From assembly GCA_034440615.1 (NCBI GenBank), contig JAOTOM010002312.1, forward strand, positions 1 to 64,000: a stretch of 64,000 nucleotides of DNA. The letters run 5' to 3'. The notes under the pieces were generated by a model. The model searched no databases. It was not told where the DNA came from and was given only the letters and a program-made list of their open reading frames with translations. Of the stretch, positions 1 through 11,640 are shown piece after piece. The position numbers were made by a program, and so were the translations under genes. The number at the start of each line of letters is the position of its first letter. Position 1 is the stretch's first letter. Origin of the DNA: Ashinkailepas kermadecensis. Taxonomy: Eukaryota > Arthropoda > Thecostraca > Neolepadidae.

Positions 1-2131
1 GGTTTTCCAAAGAACGTTTTCCCATGATGAAGACAGTACAGTTTGCCAACGGAATCCATTCTGATCCCACCGTTCTTGCAAAAGAACGATAATCTGCTAG
101 GGATTCTTTTGTTATTCCTGCCTCTCTGATTTATCAAAAGATCCATTGAAGTCTAGCGATAATTTTGACAGAAATCCTTAGAAAGAAGCCAGTAGGTTGT
201 CGTACAGTGCTGTCAATTTTGAATAGGACAAAAAAAGAACCCCAAGTGATCTTATAGAATCCGTTCGGTTCTGACGTGCCTCTCAGTGTACCGGTGTCCA
301 GCTCGGGCTTCATGTCACTCAAGGTGTTAGAAGAAAATCGATAGCTCTGTAATAAGCTGATACACAATGTCTCAAAGAACTTCGGAAACTACCATTTTGC
401 CTTTCAGAAATGTAGTAACAGTGGTCCAATTCGAATTGGGGCCATTCAAATTTTGTCGAACGCCTTATCTTCGTTCATAGAAACTTTATCCGAGGTGAAT
501 ACAAATTAATGCCTACGCTTGCCCGACCACTACGAATGAGAGTAGCGGGACCGTGTGGTGTGACATCCAGAACCACGATATGCTACCTATTTGAGCTCAT
601 TAACTGCAGCAACACAAGAAGAAAAACTACGAATTCAGCCGGGTCCACCACCATACCTCCAGAAATGACGGCATGGCTCGGGGATTTGATCTGACCAGAC
701 CAGAAATGTGAACCAAAAGATAAGCAACGGATGTACCAACAGCCACATCAGACGGCCTAGCGCTACCTAGTATCGTATGCTGCTGCTCGCAAGGAAACCG
801 CTTTGGATATTTTCTTTGTGTGGCAAGGATATGTTCGTCTACCCGCCTTACCGTCCGTGGCTTGCTGTCAAGCCGTCCGGTCCGTACGGCCACTGCACGA
901 ACACTGGCCAACAACCGTACTCGAATTCTCAGTTGTTCGCTGTTAGATGGGGTGCCTCAATGAATACGCTGGATCAATTAATCGTTACATGGAACAAAGG
1001 GGTCCAGTCACTTCGTGTACATTTCAGAAACTTCGTGCTCTAAAAGTCATGCAAACAGGCCAATGATGAATGCTGAGTACAAACGGACATTGGACGCATT
1101 CATTCATCCATCCAGAGCAGTATCAAACGGGAACGGTAACACCAATATCTTCCAATTTCAACAATATTTGTCTGCCGGTTCTTACTTGTTCTCAATTCAC
1201 CTGGTGTGTACCATGTCAGCTCAATTGGACCGCCAGGCCACACATTTCTGCTGCAGCAATTCAACCGTCCTCATCACGCAGGATTGGTGACATTCCATTG
1301 TATCAGTTTGGACTCGATCCATGCAACATCCATCCGTTTCCCAGCATTGCATTGGTTGGACAGAGGGTGGGGTGGGGGAGGGGTGGGGGCGGTCCCATAT
1401 TAAATGCAGATGACGTCGGTGCATGGGAATACACTATTGACGGTCATCACGTCAGCCAAAAGCATAACGCAACGTTGACGGTGCAATAGACAACTGAAAA
1501 ATATATTGGTGCTGCTTTACCTGTCTTGACACCCCTTTCCTGACTTAGTTACTGAGTTTTTTTGCACGCGTCGTAGGGTCGACTTGATGGTGCCTAGTTG
1601 GTGAAATGCTTGCATTTACTGAGGCCCGAGTATCTCGTCGTCCACAGACATTCCTCGTCATCCACTACACGGCACAAGTCACGGAAATAACTATAAAACG
1701 CAATGACAATGTATTCAAATAACTGGCATAGCAGAACAGTATCCAGCAGTTCACCCAGGACAAATGAACACCCATCGCATCCCAAAAGAAAGCATGCAAT
1801 ACCAACGGTGTTCGAAAACTGCGGCCCCATCATTGCGGATCCAGAGGGTCTCATGGGGTCATGACCCAACATTGGGCCCCTTTCAGATCCGAAGGGCCCA
1901 CTGAGCCGTCGATCATGTTGTGTTTCAGCATAGGTCGTGGCGAAGCACACAAGACGTTCTGCGCTTCAGGGGGCCTTCTGGTGATCGGTGAGGGGTCCGG
2001 GCCGACGTCAAGGGTCCTGGGCCGACGCAAAGGGCCTGTGTACCGACGAAAGAGCCCAAGTTGTCAAGGATGGTCCACGGCCGATGAAGAAGGCCCCGTG
2101 TCAACGGAAAGTGTCCACGGGCACACGATTA
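1..2131. repeat. A-block of duplication unit 1 (left part)
   Basis: This is the first copy of a block that recurs at 11676, 19121, 40235 and 53292, with a shorter copy at 36636. The copies are recognisable throughout by eye, with many small indels. Several frames are open for 60-140 codons in more than one copy, but the frames shift between copies and resemble nothing I know, so I treat the block as non-coding. The last 150 bases (about 1985-2131) hold a short GC-rich repeat of about 21 bp built on GGCCGACG..AAGGGCC. The block breaks off after the A at 2131. The other units continue with AGGGCCCCGGACTGAG, whereas here a mobile element starts. Confidence 0.8.
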
Positions 2132-2136
2132 TCTTC

Positions 2137-3593
2137 TACACCTTTTTGCGTCCAATTTCGCCGCCTGTGCATCAATTTCAGCGATAAGCTCATCCATTTT
2201 CGGCAGTTCGGCATAGCGCATCCAATTTACAAATCACAGCTCCACCTTCGGCCCAGCAGCATTCATTTTGGTACTAGTGCAACCTATTTCGGCAGAACTG
2301 CAGTCGAATTCAGATTTCCAGTGAATATTTCGGCATGTGTGGATAATTCAGCGAGAGTGCGATGAATTTCGGCAGGGTGCAAGCAAGTTCGACGCGGAAA
2401 ATACTCCGCTATTAGACTAGTTTTTGTCGTATTTGGATAAATATGTATCCATTGTCCAATAAAGGGCAATTTTTGATGTTTTGTGTGTGTAATTGCATAT
2501 CCAATACATAATGCGACATTGGCCAGCGGGTAGTTGCTAAGCGGCTCGTCTCAGCATGGTGACGCACTCAACCAATCAGAAGCAAGTAATATTTATTTCA
2601 AGCCGAGCATGCCACAACCACAAGGTCAGGAGGTCACAGCTCGTCTAAACGTCGTAATGCCAAGTGGCGAAGGACGTACGAGGGGGCGGAACAGGAACCC
2701 AACCGAAGGGGAAAGATGGGCAATCATCAATGCTCATCTTTATGGGTACTTCCTGCCGGTCTGCGCAGCCCGTGAGAACATTATCGACTAAGTGACTGTT
2801 GCCCACGGACTAGGTGACTTAGATGTACACCCTGTGCTCTGGCGTGTAAGTGCACGGTATGTGCCCTTCATTGCGAGCACTTCGCTGTTTGTACCCTTCG
2901 TTGTAAGACGTTCATGCGAAATTAATGACATTTTGGAATACATCTTATTTGCAAATGTGGATATTTCTACATATGCAGAGATTTAAAGTGCATATGGTTT
3001 CAACATAACCAACAATGTTATCTTTTACACAACAGAGAAATACATATTGTCCAGTAACAGACCAAATTTTAATGTTTTATGTACATAATACGATAGCGGC
3101 CAGTGGGGTGCTTCCTTAGACATCACTTCCAGATATAAAACGAGGGTGGGGATGGGGATAAAAACTACCCTCTAGTCAGTAGTGTTCGGTTCAATATCGC
3201 AGTACCTGAATAACGAGTTGACGCATCAGAATATGTAAAAGTAAGCCGTTGTCGTAAAAAGCAAACAATCATTGGAGGTAATACGCAGATGAGTTTATAT
3301 TGACCAAACTTTCCATTTTTGAACCGTAATTTATGCGTCGAATTTGGTTGCACACAGCCGAAATCGGTTGTTGCCGTGCTGAAACAAGCCTGCATGACGA
3401 ATACCATGCTCATTTCACTGAATTATAATGCACTATGCCGAAATTGATTGCACTATTTTTGAAATGCACGCTGCCCGGAGGAATTTCTCCGTCTTGTGCC
3501 ATATTCGGACGCAACGTGCTGAAACGCCGAAATTGGATACGCTTAATACTGAAATTCGTGCAGTTTGTTCAAACTTGCACGCAAAAAGGTGTA
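2137..3593. mobile_element. Foldback-type DNA element with long inverted repeats
   Basis: The ends are a perfect 15-bp inverted pair, TACACCTTTTTGCGT at 2137-2151 and its complement at 3579-3593. Similarity continues inward for about 260 bp on each side (to about 2400 and from about 3310). Each arm is made of diverged copies of a motif of about 20 bp containing AATTTCGGCA and GTGCATC. This is the modular arm structure expected of foldback elements. The centre holds two diverged direct copies of a segment of about 75 bp (near 2450-2545 and 3045-3120). I see no transposase, so the element would be non-autonomous. No clear target duplication is visible, because the right flank runs straight into a LINE. 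Confidence 0.7.
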
Positions 3594-4017
3594 GACCTCT
3601 TCCGTCTTCCGCACCCTCGACTCGACTCCAGGTTCCTCATCTACACCTGCGCCTTTCGGAACTTCCTCCTCTGCCTCTTCGTTCCTGACGCCTTCTTCTA
3701 CAACACGGTCAGTCTGGCGGTGCTGCCACCCCCCATTCGCCCCCCCTAGCCAACCCCTTTTTCACTCTAGTTCCTTCTGCACGATCTTTCTCTACTCTTT
3801 CCTAACCGTGCTCCCTTCAAGCACAGCTTCCATTTTCTTTGTGTTCTCTTGAACTGCCCTGCCCTACTTTTACACCTGTCGGGCTCTCTTCACGCCCTTC
3901 CGCCCCTCCGCCTGTGTATTGTATTGTGTTGTACCGTTGTCACACACACCTGCCACTTACTCACCCTTTCTCAACGCCACGAACAATACAACACATACCC
4001 CACTCACACCACACAAC

Positions 4018-5248
4018 ATTAACGCACCGGAGTCACCTATCGGAGAGTTATACCTCTGCCGCCGTGGGGACGGGAAGCCCATGGGCTCTCTCGACCCCTG
4101 GCCGGTGGAGGAGTCCATCACACAACTCACAGGGGCACCCTCCACGCCCGCCAAATACGCTCAGGGGCGCTCCTGATTCAAGCTAACGACCACATCGATG
4201 GTCGGATCTTGCCGACCATCAAGACCATTCACCACACACACATCACCATCACACCGGCCACCCACCTCAACACCTCTCAGGGAACCATCCTGGCCCCGGA
4301 GCTGGCCTGCGTGTCGGCGGAGGACCTGGCCCTCAAACTTGGGGACCAGGGAGTCTCCGCCGCCTATAGGCCACCCCCGAGGCCAGGACGCCCCAACCAC
4401 ATCCTCAGCATAACATTTAACACACGCACACCCCCGGCCTACCTCAAGGCCGGTTACATGCGATACACGGTACAACCTCGCGCACCCTCCCTAGGCGCTG
4501 CCAGAAATGCCAGCGCTACGGCACGCAAGGGGGGGGTCGCTCCACAGACACCACCTGCGGGCGCTGTGCCGGGCCCAACGACACCGACATCTGCAACAGC
4601 GGCGAGCTGTGCTGCGCCGCTTCCGGGGATGCGCATGCGGCCTGGAGCAGGGACTGCCCCACTTGGACCATGGAGCGGGAGATCCTGCGCCTGGTGCACC
4701 TGAAGGGCTGGTCCCTGCCCCGGGCCAGAGCATGGCTGCTGAACCCACAGTCGGCGTGGCCGGCTTGCCGCCCCACAGAGCCCGGCACACTCCACCACTC
4801 ACCTCCACCAACAACACAGCAGGAGTTTCCGGCACTGCCCACTGCAAAGCACACCAGGAACGCCGGCACACAGACAACAGAGCAAAACAAGCCACAACAC
4901 ACCTCAACACCTGCCGCATGCATGACAACACCAACACCGACAACCACCACAGGCCCACGCGCAACTCAACAACCACCACCACCACCACCAACACGCCACC
5001 CAACAACCACTCCACCCTCATACCCACCACCACCACTGAACTACAAGCCATCATCAGCATCACCTCAAACGTCACCTGCATCCGATACGTCTTCACCTCA
5101 CCCACCTCACACCACAGACCAGGGCACGACAGGAACGGAAGACCAATCAGACACAGAGCACTACTCCACCGACTCAGAACTCACCACACCCCTACGTTTG
5201 ACTACACCCTCCTACAGACAGCCAAAAAGACCAGCTAAAGGTAGCTAA
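4018..5248 (+). pseudogene. LINE ORF1 (gag-like, zinc-knuckle), frameshifted
   Basis: The conceptual product is a nucleic-acid-binding gag-like protein, which would coat element RNA. Around 4495-4640 two frames must be combined to read a cysteine-rich stretch (CQKCQRYG, then TTCGRCAG, then CC). This matches the CCHC knuckles of arthropod LINE ORF1 proteins, although the usual GH has become GT. It is followed by an acidic/basic helix (MEREILRLVHLKGWSLPRA, from 4670), an FPAL motif and a long Pro/Thr-rich, low-complexity C-terminus up to the stop at 5248. At least one frameshift lies in the G-run near 4529. The adjacent ORF2 begins 50 bp downstream. Confidence 0.65.
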
Positions 5249-5298
5249 AGACAACACTCACTTAAGAAGCCACTCACACGAGCCAACACCCACCAACA

Positions 5299-7690
5299 AT
5301 GAACACCATACTTCAATGGAACACACACGGACTGATTAGACACTGGCATTAATTCAAACATTGGGCATTGCAAACAAACCACACAGCACTATGCATTCAA
5401 GAAACACACTTCCAACCCAACGATCCTTACCAATTCAACATTTCGCAATACACACTACACAGGCAAGACTGACACAACGCACACAGGTCAGGCGGTGTTT
5501 GCACGTACGTTAGGAACAACACACCTCATCGCCTGATACACTTCAACACCACAGCAGACATACTACTCACTGAAATACACATACATAACAACGCCTACAC
5601 ACTCGTTAACATATACGACCACCTCCGGCGAAACACAGAAACCCTTTCGGAATTAAATAAAGCACTTGACCAAATCCACACCCCGGTCATACTCACCGGA
5701 GATTTCAACTCTCACCACCCACTATGGGGCACCCGCACAACACAACTTGATCACAGAGCACTCACACTCATCACACTAGCCAACCGACACAACCTCACAG
5801 TACTTAATACTGGGTCACCAACCTACCTTGTACCTATTTCCACCGCTACCCTTCCCACGACCCCAGACGTAACCCTTGCATCCTCGCGCATATCTCTTTC
5901 CTTAACCTGGGCAGCCGATCCCGACCCACACTTTAGCGACCACGCACCCATAACCACTACCTTCCACCAACTCCCGACCACCGGCCCACCCAATTTCCCC
6001 CTGGCCGATGGAATCTTAAAACATCCTGGACACCCTTCTCAGAGTCCCTAGCCGCACAAACAGCCCACAACCCACAACTCTCACCAGAACAATTCTCCGA
6101 CATTCTACTAACTACAGCACACCAACACATTCCACAGACAAAACCACGCCACCAGCACAGGCCTCGCGCGGCCCCCTGGTGGAACGACGAATGTCACGGG
6201 GCAATCCGCGCGAGGAACCATGCACGACACAGATATGAAAGACACCGCACACCGGAAACACTCAAAATTCCTAGGCATCACTTTAGATCCACGACTCACC
6301 TTCAAACCACACATAATAAACATCCAAAAACGCGCATCCAAAAGAATGAACATCTTACGAGCACTATCCGGCACAGATTGGGGATCAGACCGAAATTCCC
6401 TACTGACCTTATACACATCCATCATTCGACCAATCATGGAATACGGGTCAAAACTTTTCAAAACGCAGCTAAATCAAACCTCAAACTCCTAGACTGTCTT
6501 CAATGCCAATGCCTAAAGATAGCCCTCGCTCTTCATATATACAACCACATAGCACAACTACAACACAGACGCACAGAAGCACTACTCAGATACCACTACA
6601 AAACACAACTCATTAGACAACACCCATGCACTAAGGCACTACAAATCCGCTCCAAACGCAGACACCAACTCGTGAAAAAAGTACCATTCAAAACTACAAT
6701 AGGATGCCGCATTCAATAACACGCAAGAAACTTACACCTCGCAGTACGCACCTGAAAACCACTCCCACCACCTAAAGCATGGTGGAAACACCAAATCCCC
6801 TCAACACACTTCCTAATAGACAAACCAGAACGTACATACACAGATGCAAAAATACAACAACTCTTCCTCCAATTCATATGACAATACGCAGATTACAACA
6901 TCATCTACACCGACGGCTCCAAATCACACACACACACCAGATGGGCTCAGCGGCGGTGCTGTATACCAGACAAGCACCGCCCCGGGTCATCTTACGGGCC
7001 CGTCTGCCGGACACAGCATCCATGCCTACACATCAGAAATATATGCAATATATTCGGCCTATTGTACCATCTACAACACAAACATAGAACACAACATCAT
7101 AGCCACAGACGCAAAATCAGCAACACAAAGCATAACACCCTACACCGTTTCCAAACACCCCTCATCCCCAAAATACTGCACATACATAACAAACTAAACA
7201 TTCGACAACAACCACTCCTCCTTTGGATACCAAGCCACACAAACATACAAGGCAACGAACATGCAGACACCGAAGCAAACATACCCACAACACTACAACA
7301 AACCACAAACTGCCCACTCTCACAATCCGACTACTACCCCACAATACACCAGGCAATCAACAAAAACATTCAAGAAACATTGGACAGAACAGGAACACAA
7401 CTCCACGATATACATCCAAAATACGAACACTGGCACACCATCAATCAGAACACCAGACTCAAAGAAAGGATACTGACAAGACTTCACATCGGACACACAG
7501 CACTCACTTACTCCTACCTCATTCTAAACCAACCACGACCTCAATGCACAACATGTCGCCGAACACTTACAATCAAACACATTCTCATATAATGCACCAA
7601 GTACAACAACCAAAGACAACACATCACAAACTACTGCACCACAAACCACCTCCCACTAAACCTCACCACGCTTCTCAACGATGAACACCC
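5299..7690 (+). pseudogene. LINE ORF2 remnant: endonuclease, truncated RT, RNase H
   Basis: ORF2 starts with MNTILQWNTHGL at 5299, but a TAA interrupts it within 20 codons. APE-type endonuclease motifs follow in order: CIQETH (near 5390), GDFNSHHPLWG (near 5698-5730) and NTGSPTYL (near 5810). The RT core is missing. The linker motif WWNDECHGAIRARNHARH (near 6177-6230) passes within a few codons into KFLGITLDPRLTFKPHI (6265-6315), which normally follows the YADD-containing palm domain. The deletion must therefore exceed 1 kb. RNase H pieces follow: YTDGSK (near 6910), then WIPSHTNIQGNEHADTEA (7225-7280), then a Cys-rich CTTCRRT..KHIL end. All are spread over several frames. Confidence 0.8.
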
Positions 7691-7749
7691 AACATTACAC
7701 GAACATATCTTCCACTTCCTTTCAACAACACGCATATTGGAACAACTGT

Positions 7750-8236
7750 GAATGGGAAAAAAGGAACAAAAAGAGACATGGGAAGAAAAAAAAACACACA
7801 AAAGGGAAAAAAAGAAAAAAAAGAATATGTGTACGCATACATACATATATCAAGGGAAAAAATCCATAATCCCCAAAGTGCATATATGTTTTCTTGCAAT
7901 GTTTAATACAAACGGCGATGACCCCTCCCCCCCTCTGCACCCCATACCCCAAGCAGCACCGTCCGGACTGCTTCTCTTCTCGTCATTCTTCACTACTGCG
8001 CCTTCTTCAGCATCTGAACAACCTACAGCCTCAACTTCAGGACAGTCCATCACACCTCTACCCAGCTCTACTGTCATCTTCAACTACCTAACTTCGGCAC
8101 CTTACTTCAAGTCCAACTTACCTATCCTATTCCTTCTACCCCCGACCACGTCGTTCCATAAATCATAACCCACCACCACATTCATCTACACACTACCGGA
8201 AACAGCCGACATCACCACACGGTGGCAGGCTGGCAA
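7750..8236. other. LINE A-rich tail and C/T-rich spacer
   Basis: Positions 7750-7850 are A-rich and fit the 3' end of the LINE. Positions 7871-8236 hold C/T-rich sequence resembling the 5' region of the same LINE, perhaps a truncated second copy, ending in a short (ACTC)n run at 8240-8258. Receptor-unit sequence resumes at about 8258 with the segment that lies downstream of every receptor gene. I see no gene here. Confidence 0.5.
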
Positions 8237-8335
8237 AACTCACTCACTCACTCACTCTTACTTCATGGCTGCATGTCACTGCAGTATACAGGAATTCATG
8301 ACCCATGACTCAGCTGGGCTCGACTGGAGTTCTGT

Positions 8336-10105
8336 TTAAGCCAAGACGTTGTCGACAATTACTGGCAGTATCTCTTTTCGACCTGTGATAACAGCAGTAT
8401 TTATACCAGTGTTCCGGAGTCGCCACTTGAGATGAGACATTAGTAGTTCACACACCAGCAGACCAACAGAGGCGGCAACGCCATACATCAGCATGTAGAA
8501 AGCAGGGAGACACTCCTCCAGACGGAGTGGCAGGACAGCATTACGCGGTTGAGGCGTGAAGACGCACCTCATGTTGACGTCATCTGCCATGGGCAGCTGC
8601 TGACGCTTCAGTCTCGACCAGATTCCAGTCTCCTTCATCCGGAGAAAGGCTAGATTCCACGCAGGATTTTCTGGCTCTCCTCGACGGAACGGTATTGAAT
8701 AACGCTGCACAAATAGAGACTTGGTGTGGGAGCAAATGTTGGGACAGCTCCTTCTCTTGCAGAACTTCAACATTTCGAGCTCTGGCTTAATGAGAGCGAA
8801 GTTTTCCGACTCCATCTGGGAAACGACTAGTTCAGTGTGGTTGATAAAATTATCTCCAGTGAAATCAATACTCCTGTCAGCGAAGTTGATGCCATCGCCA
8901 GACAAATTCGTGATAACGCTGCTGCTTGCCGAATCTTTAATGACGCCCCACCTCCATCCAGGCGTGTTAAGGACATCTTCCGGCTGCGCAAATGGCAGCT
9001 CGATTTGCTGCATGGTGATCCTGCTGAGGAAGCCGGCCGTGTAGATCTGGCAGCAGAGCATGGCCACCACGCAGAGTACGGCCGATGTCACGTAGTGCCA
9101 TGGCCTCCGCGGCTGTAGCGCCAGTACCTGTTTACAGAACAGACCTGTCGTCTGGACACAACTGCCAACCAAACCCGTCTCCTGATGCTCCGACATTCGG
9201 AAAATGACGAGCCCAGCCAGGGACAGCAGGGCGCATATCCCGAGGGCCAGTGCCACCCCGATTTTCGAGCCGAAGGCCCCACCTGTGTATCTTGGAGTAG
9301 TGGTGGGAATTGGACGACGGAAGTACAGCAAACTCTTGACTTCTCCCATTAAATGGGGAAAGCTTAAATACTTATTCCTCTCCCATGTTTCGAAGTAGTT
9401 GTCTATCACGAAATCCAGGCTTCCATCGTTCACGGAAGAAAGAGCCTTTGTGAAGGTAATGCTTCTCTGCCCCGTATCTGTCATTTCGAAATGCATTTTA
9501 GCACCCAGTAAACCCATCATGTCTAACAACGCCTTGCCAATAGCAAACGTTGTATTCGGAAGTGCTGTGAGTGCGTATGCACTTGCAGTGAGCATCCTGA
9601 ATGATTTGTTGAAAACTCTGAGATCCTGCCAGCCCAGTGGAGTCGGCCTGTTCCATGCTTCATTCAGCTGAGCACCCTCTCCTCCACAGTACCCTACCCG
9701 ACGTACCAGCGAACCCACGTCTGCGTACCGCGCCATCCGGTACACAGTACCGTTGGGTACATCGTACACGAGCGTGCCGATCAGTTGCTGCACGTGTTGC
9801 CGCATCAGCTCATCTTCAGCTCCGTTCAGCGCCAGCACCAGCATCGGCCGACCGTGCTCGTTGTGAACTTCAGCAGGTGAGGCGGCCAGCAGGATGGCGC
9901 TGGTGGCGCCGCGGTCGGCCGAGTCGCCAACTAATCGGTCGGCAGTTGAGGTGAAAACACCTCGGCGGGACAAGGCCAGCAGGAGCGAGGCGAGCAGCCA
10001 GCTGGAGACCGTGGCGTTGTTGACGACGGTGGTGGCCGTCCAGTTCTGACGAACGACCAGTTCAGCCACACAGTCCGACAGTGTGTGGTGACTGAAGTCG
10101 TTCAT
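8336..10105 (-). CDS. Divergent ionotropic receptor, copy 1 (IR-1)
   Basis: The 589-aa single-exon ORF encodes a ligand-gated cation channel subunit of the ionotropic receptor family, expected in the dendritic membrane of chemosensory neurons. Residues 1-160 form a short N-terminal region. Lobe S1 spans about 165-275. TM1 (about 279-302, IGVALALGICALLSLAGLVI) precedes the pore loop (about 310-335). M3 (337-362) ends in YTAGFLSRIT, the counterpart of the glutamate-receptor SYTANLAAFLT gate. Lobe S2 spans 365-528 and M4 532-555 (LPAFYMLMYGVAASVGLLVCEL). Length and layout fit divergent arthropod IRs. No signal peptide is visible at the Met, and a splice-acceptor-like sequence lies just upstream. 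Copy 1 is odd in its pore loop: it reads FCKQVL where the other four full-length copies read FCNQGL, so the conserved pore glycine is lost and a lysine gained. No lesion is seen. Confidence 0.85.
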   Translation of the reverse strand: MNDFSHHTLSDCVAELVVRQNWTATTVVNNATVSSWLLASLLLALSRRGVFTSTADRLVGDSADRGATSAILLAASPAEVHNEHGRPMLVLALNGAEDELMRQHVQQLIGTLVYDVPNGTVYRMARYADVGSLVRRVGYCGGEGAQLNEAWNRPTPLGWQDLRVFNKSFRMLTASAYALTALPNTTFAIGKALLDMMGLLGAKMHFEMTDTGQRSITFTKALSSVNDGSLDFVIDNYFETWERNKYLSFPHLMGEVKSLLYFRRPIPTTTPRYTGGAFGSKIGVALALGICALLSLAGLVIFRMSEHQETGLVGSCVQTTGLFCKQVLALQPRRPWHYVTSAVLCVVAMLCCQIYTAGFLSRITMQQIELPFAQPEDVLNTPGWRWGVIKDSASSSVITNLSGDGINFADRSIDFTGDNFINHTELVVSQMESENFALIKPELEMLKFCKRRSCPNICSHTKSLFVQRYSIPFRRGEPENPAWNLAFLRMKETGIWSRLKRQQLPMADDVNMRCVFTPQPRNAVLPLRLEECLPAFYMLMYGVAASVGLLVCELLMSHLKWRLRNTGINTAVITGRKEILPVIVDNVLA

Positions 10106-10122
10106 GTCTGCAACAAAGGTTC
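10106..10122 (-). promoter_or_regulatory. Possible splice acceptor just 5' of IR-1 ATG
   Basis: On the minus strand the start codon is preceded by CCTTTGTTGCAGAC. This has a pyrimidine-rich tract, a CAG, and two bases before the ATG. The CAG is kept in all five receptor copies although the bases before it vary. It could mark the 3' end of an intron whose upstream exon supplies a 5' UTR or a signal peptide. No upstream exon was identified, and shared ancestry alone could also explain the match. Confidence 0.3.
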
Positions 10123-11640
10123 ATTTTCACCGTATGGATCACAACATCACCTAAATTTACCATCCAAAAATACACTAGACAGTGCGAGCAGGAACAGAAT
10201 GCACAGACAGCCTGCACGAAAGCTGATGCCGTATGTCTCCTTTTGATCGAGTGCCTAGGCCATATTTTTCTTCTGGTAGGACCAGGCGTGGTCCGCCCAT
10301 TATGACCCGTAAAGCAGTCTCTTATCTGAGTAGAGCTGGAAGGCATATCACAAATATTATGTTTGTACACTATGATGCACCGATCAACTGAAAATTTGCA
10401 ACACTAATACTGCACAAAAATAATGTGTGAATCGTAATTATGTTGAAGATTTATGTTCGGATTTACATATTCAATTGGAAACACCTCGACCACTGTTCTA
10501 AAATAGGTATAAATGGGACAAAACGCTAGCAGATATCGTCATATCGTCGCACTTTCACTTCATAACACGTGAAGGGTACACGACCTTCCGCAGATAAACG
10601 AAAACGTTGATGTTGATTGCATTGTACCCGCAAAGAATATCACCATGTAAGTTCTCTTTCGAGCCATATCGGGACATGCTTTGCACAATAAGTCTACATT
10701 GGTTCCTAAAATTAACTACGTATCTGCTTAGATAGGTAGGTGAGGTGGGAAATGGTGCGAACGAAAACTCAACGAAAAACATTCAGGACCGGTCGGCTCT
10801 TAGACTTTGCTTTGGTGTGGTGCTTACTCGCTTCTGTAATTACTATGCATTTACTAACGGGTCCAGGTGGGCCATCTCAACGATGCTATTCAATATCAAG
10901 CTGCTTGCTTTGAAGCAAAGTTGTTTTTATCACAATTTATTGAAAACCGAAAGCATTAGATGCCAAGTTCAAGGATGTTAAAATTGTGAAAAAAGGAACC
11001 AACGATGAGGAGTAGTTCCCTTGGCACTACTGAGCGACTCAAAATCAGGTCTCTGGATCTGCCAATACATCCAATTTATACTGGTGTATGTTGAACCGGA
11101 CCCAGTTCCAAAGCCAGGCTTGGTCTGACCAGATGATGTTTGGTCTTGTTTTGATCCAGTGCTTTTGTTCATGTTCCTCCGCATAATAGGTAAGCAAGTG
11201 CCACGGAATTAGCTAAGGGAAATGGAAGGGAATTTTGCAATCTCTAAATGTGATCACTGTTGATTGAATTTAATCACCATTCTTGAACATGTGCCAGATA
11301 TTTCAGATATACGTTGCTTAATTGTATTCCGTACATTTCCACTGTAGGCAAATACCTCTTGCACATTCAAGGACATTCCAGCTAGGCGAAAGTATGTATG
11401 TGAAGCGAATGATGTAAACAGGATAATTTATTACAAAGGAAATAAGAAAATGAAGGTAAAGCAAAGGCAATCATCCTTAATTTAATAAGCCATTATAACA
11501 GACTGAAGCCATTTAACACCTAAAGATGTTCAGCATAAAGGAAGGTTATACAGTTCATGGTGCCGTAACTATGATTGCTCAGGGTATTAGTTAATATTCG
11601 CTTATCCTCTCCACGCGCCATATAATTGATATTTAGGATT
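10123..11640. repeat. U-block: duplicated 5' flank of IR-1
   Basis: The AT-rich 5' flank of the receptor gene recurs behind copies 2, 4 and 5. Recognisable stretches are GGTGCGAACGAAAACTCAA (10752), the AAACAACGATGAGGA-like stretch near 11000, and GACCAGATGATGTTTGGTC (11127). A minus-strand frame of 68 codons (10978-11184) is also open in units 4 and 5 but is frameshifted in unit 2, so I do not call it a gene. Promoter elements for the receptor should lie here, but I cannot point to a specific one. Confidence 0.7.

Larger units (their letters stand above)
3594..7870 (+). mobile_element. Degenerate non-LTR retrotransposon (RNase H-bearing)
   Basis: A LINE lies on the plus strand. It comprises a C/T-rich 5' region (3594-4000), a gag-like ORF1 with a zinc-knuckle region, an ORF2 with an APE-type endonuclease and RNase H, and an A-rich tail (7750-7850). 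The presence of RNase H suggests the I/LOA side of the non-LTR tree, but I cannot place the clade without an alignment. Frameshifts, in-frame stops and an internal deletion in the reverse transcriptase make it immobile. Together with the foldback element it splits duplication unit 1, so it inserted after or independently of the array expansion. Confidence 0.8.

Noticed and set aside
627..914. Minus-strand 95-codon frame repeated in several A-blocks (also about 12550, 20019, 54166)
   Set aside because: It is open only because the block is duplicated. Copies differ by frame changes and length, and there is no domain or start context.
10978..11184. Small minus-strand frame upstream of IR-1, similar at 46525-46836 and 60523-60753
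   Set aside because: It is frameshifted in unit 2, and differences among copies mostly change amino acids, so no sign of protein-level constraint.
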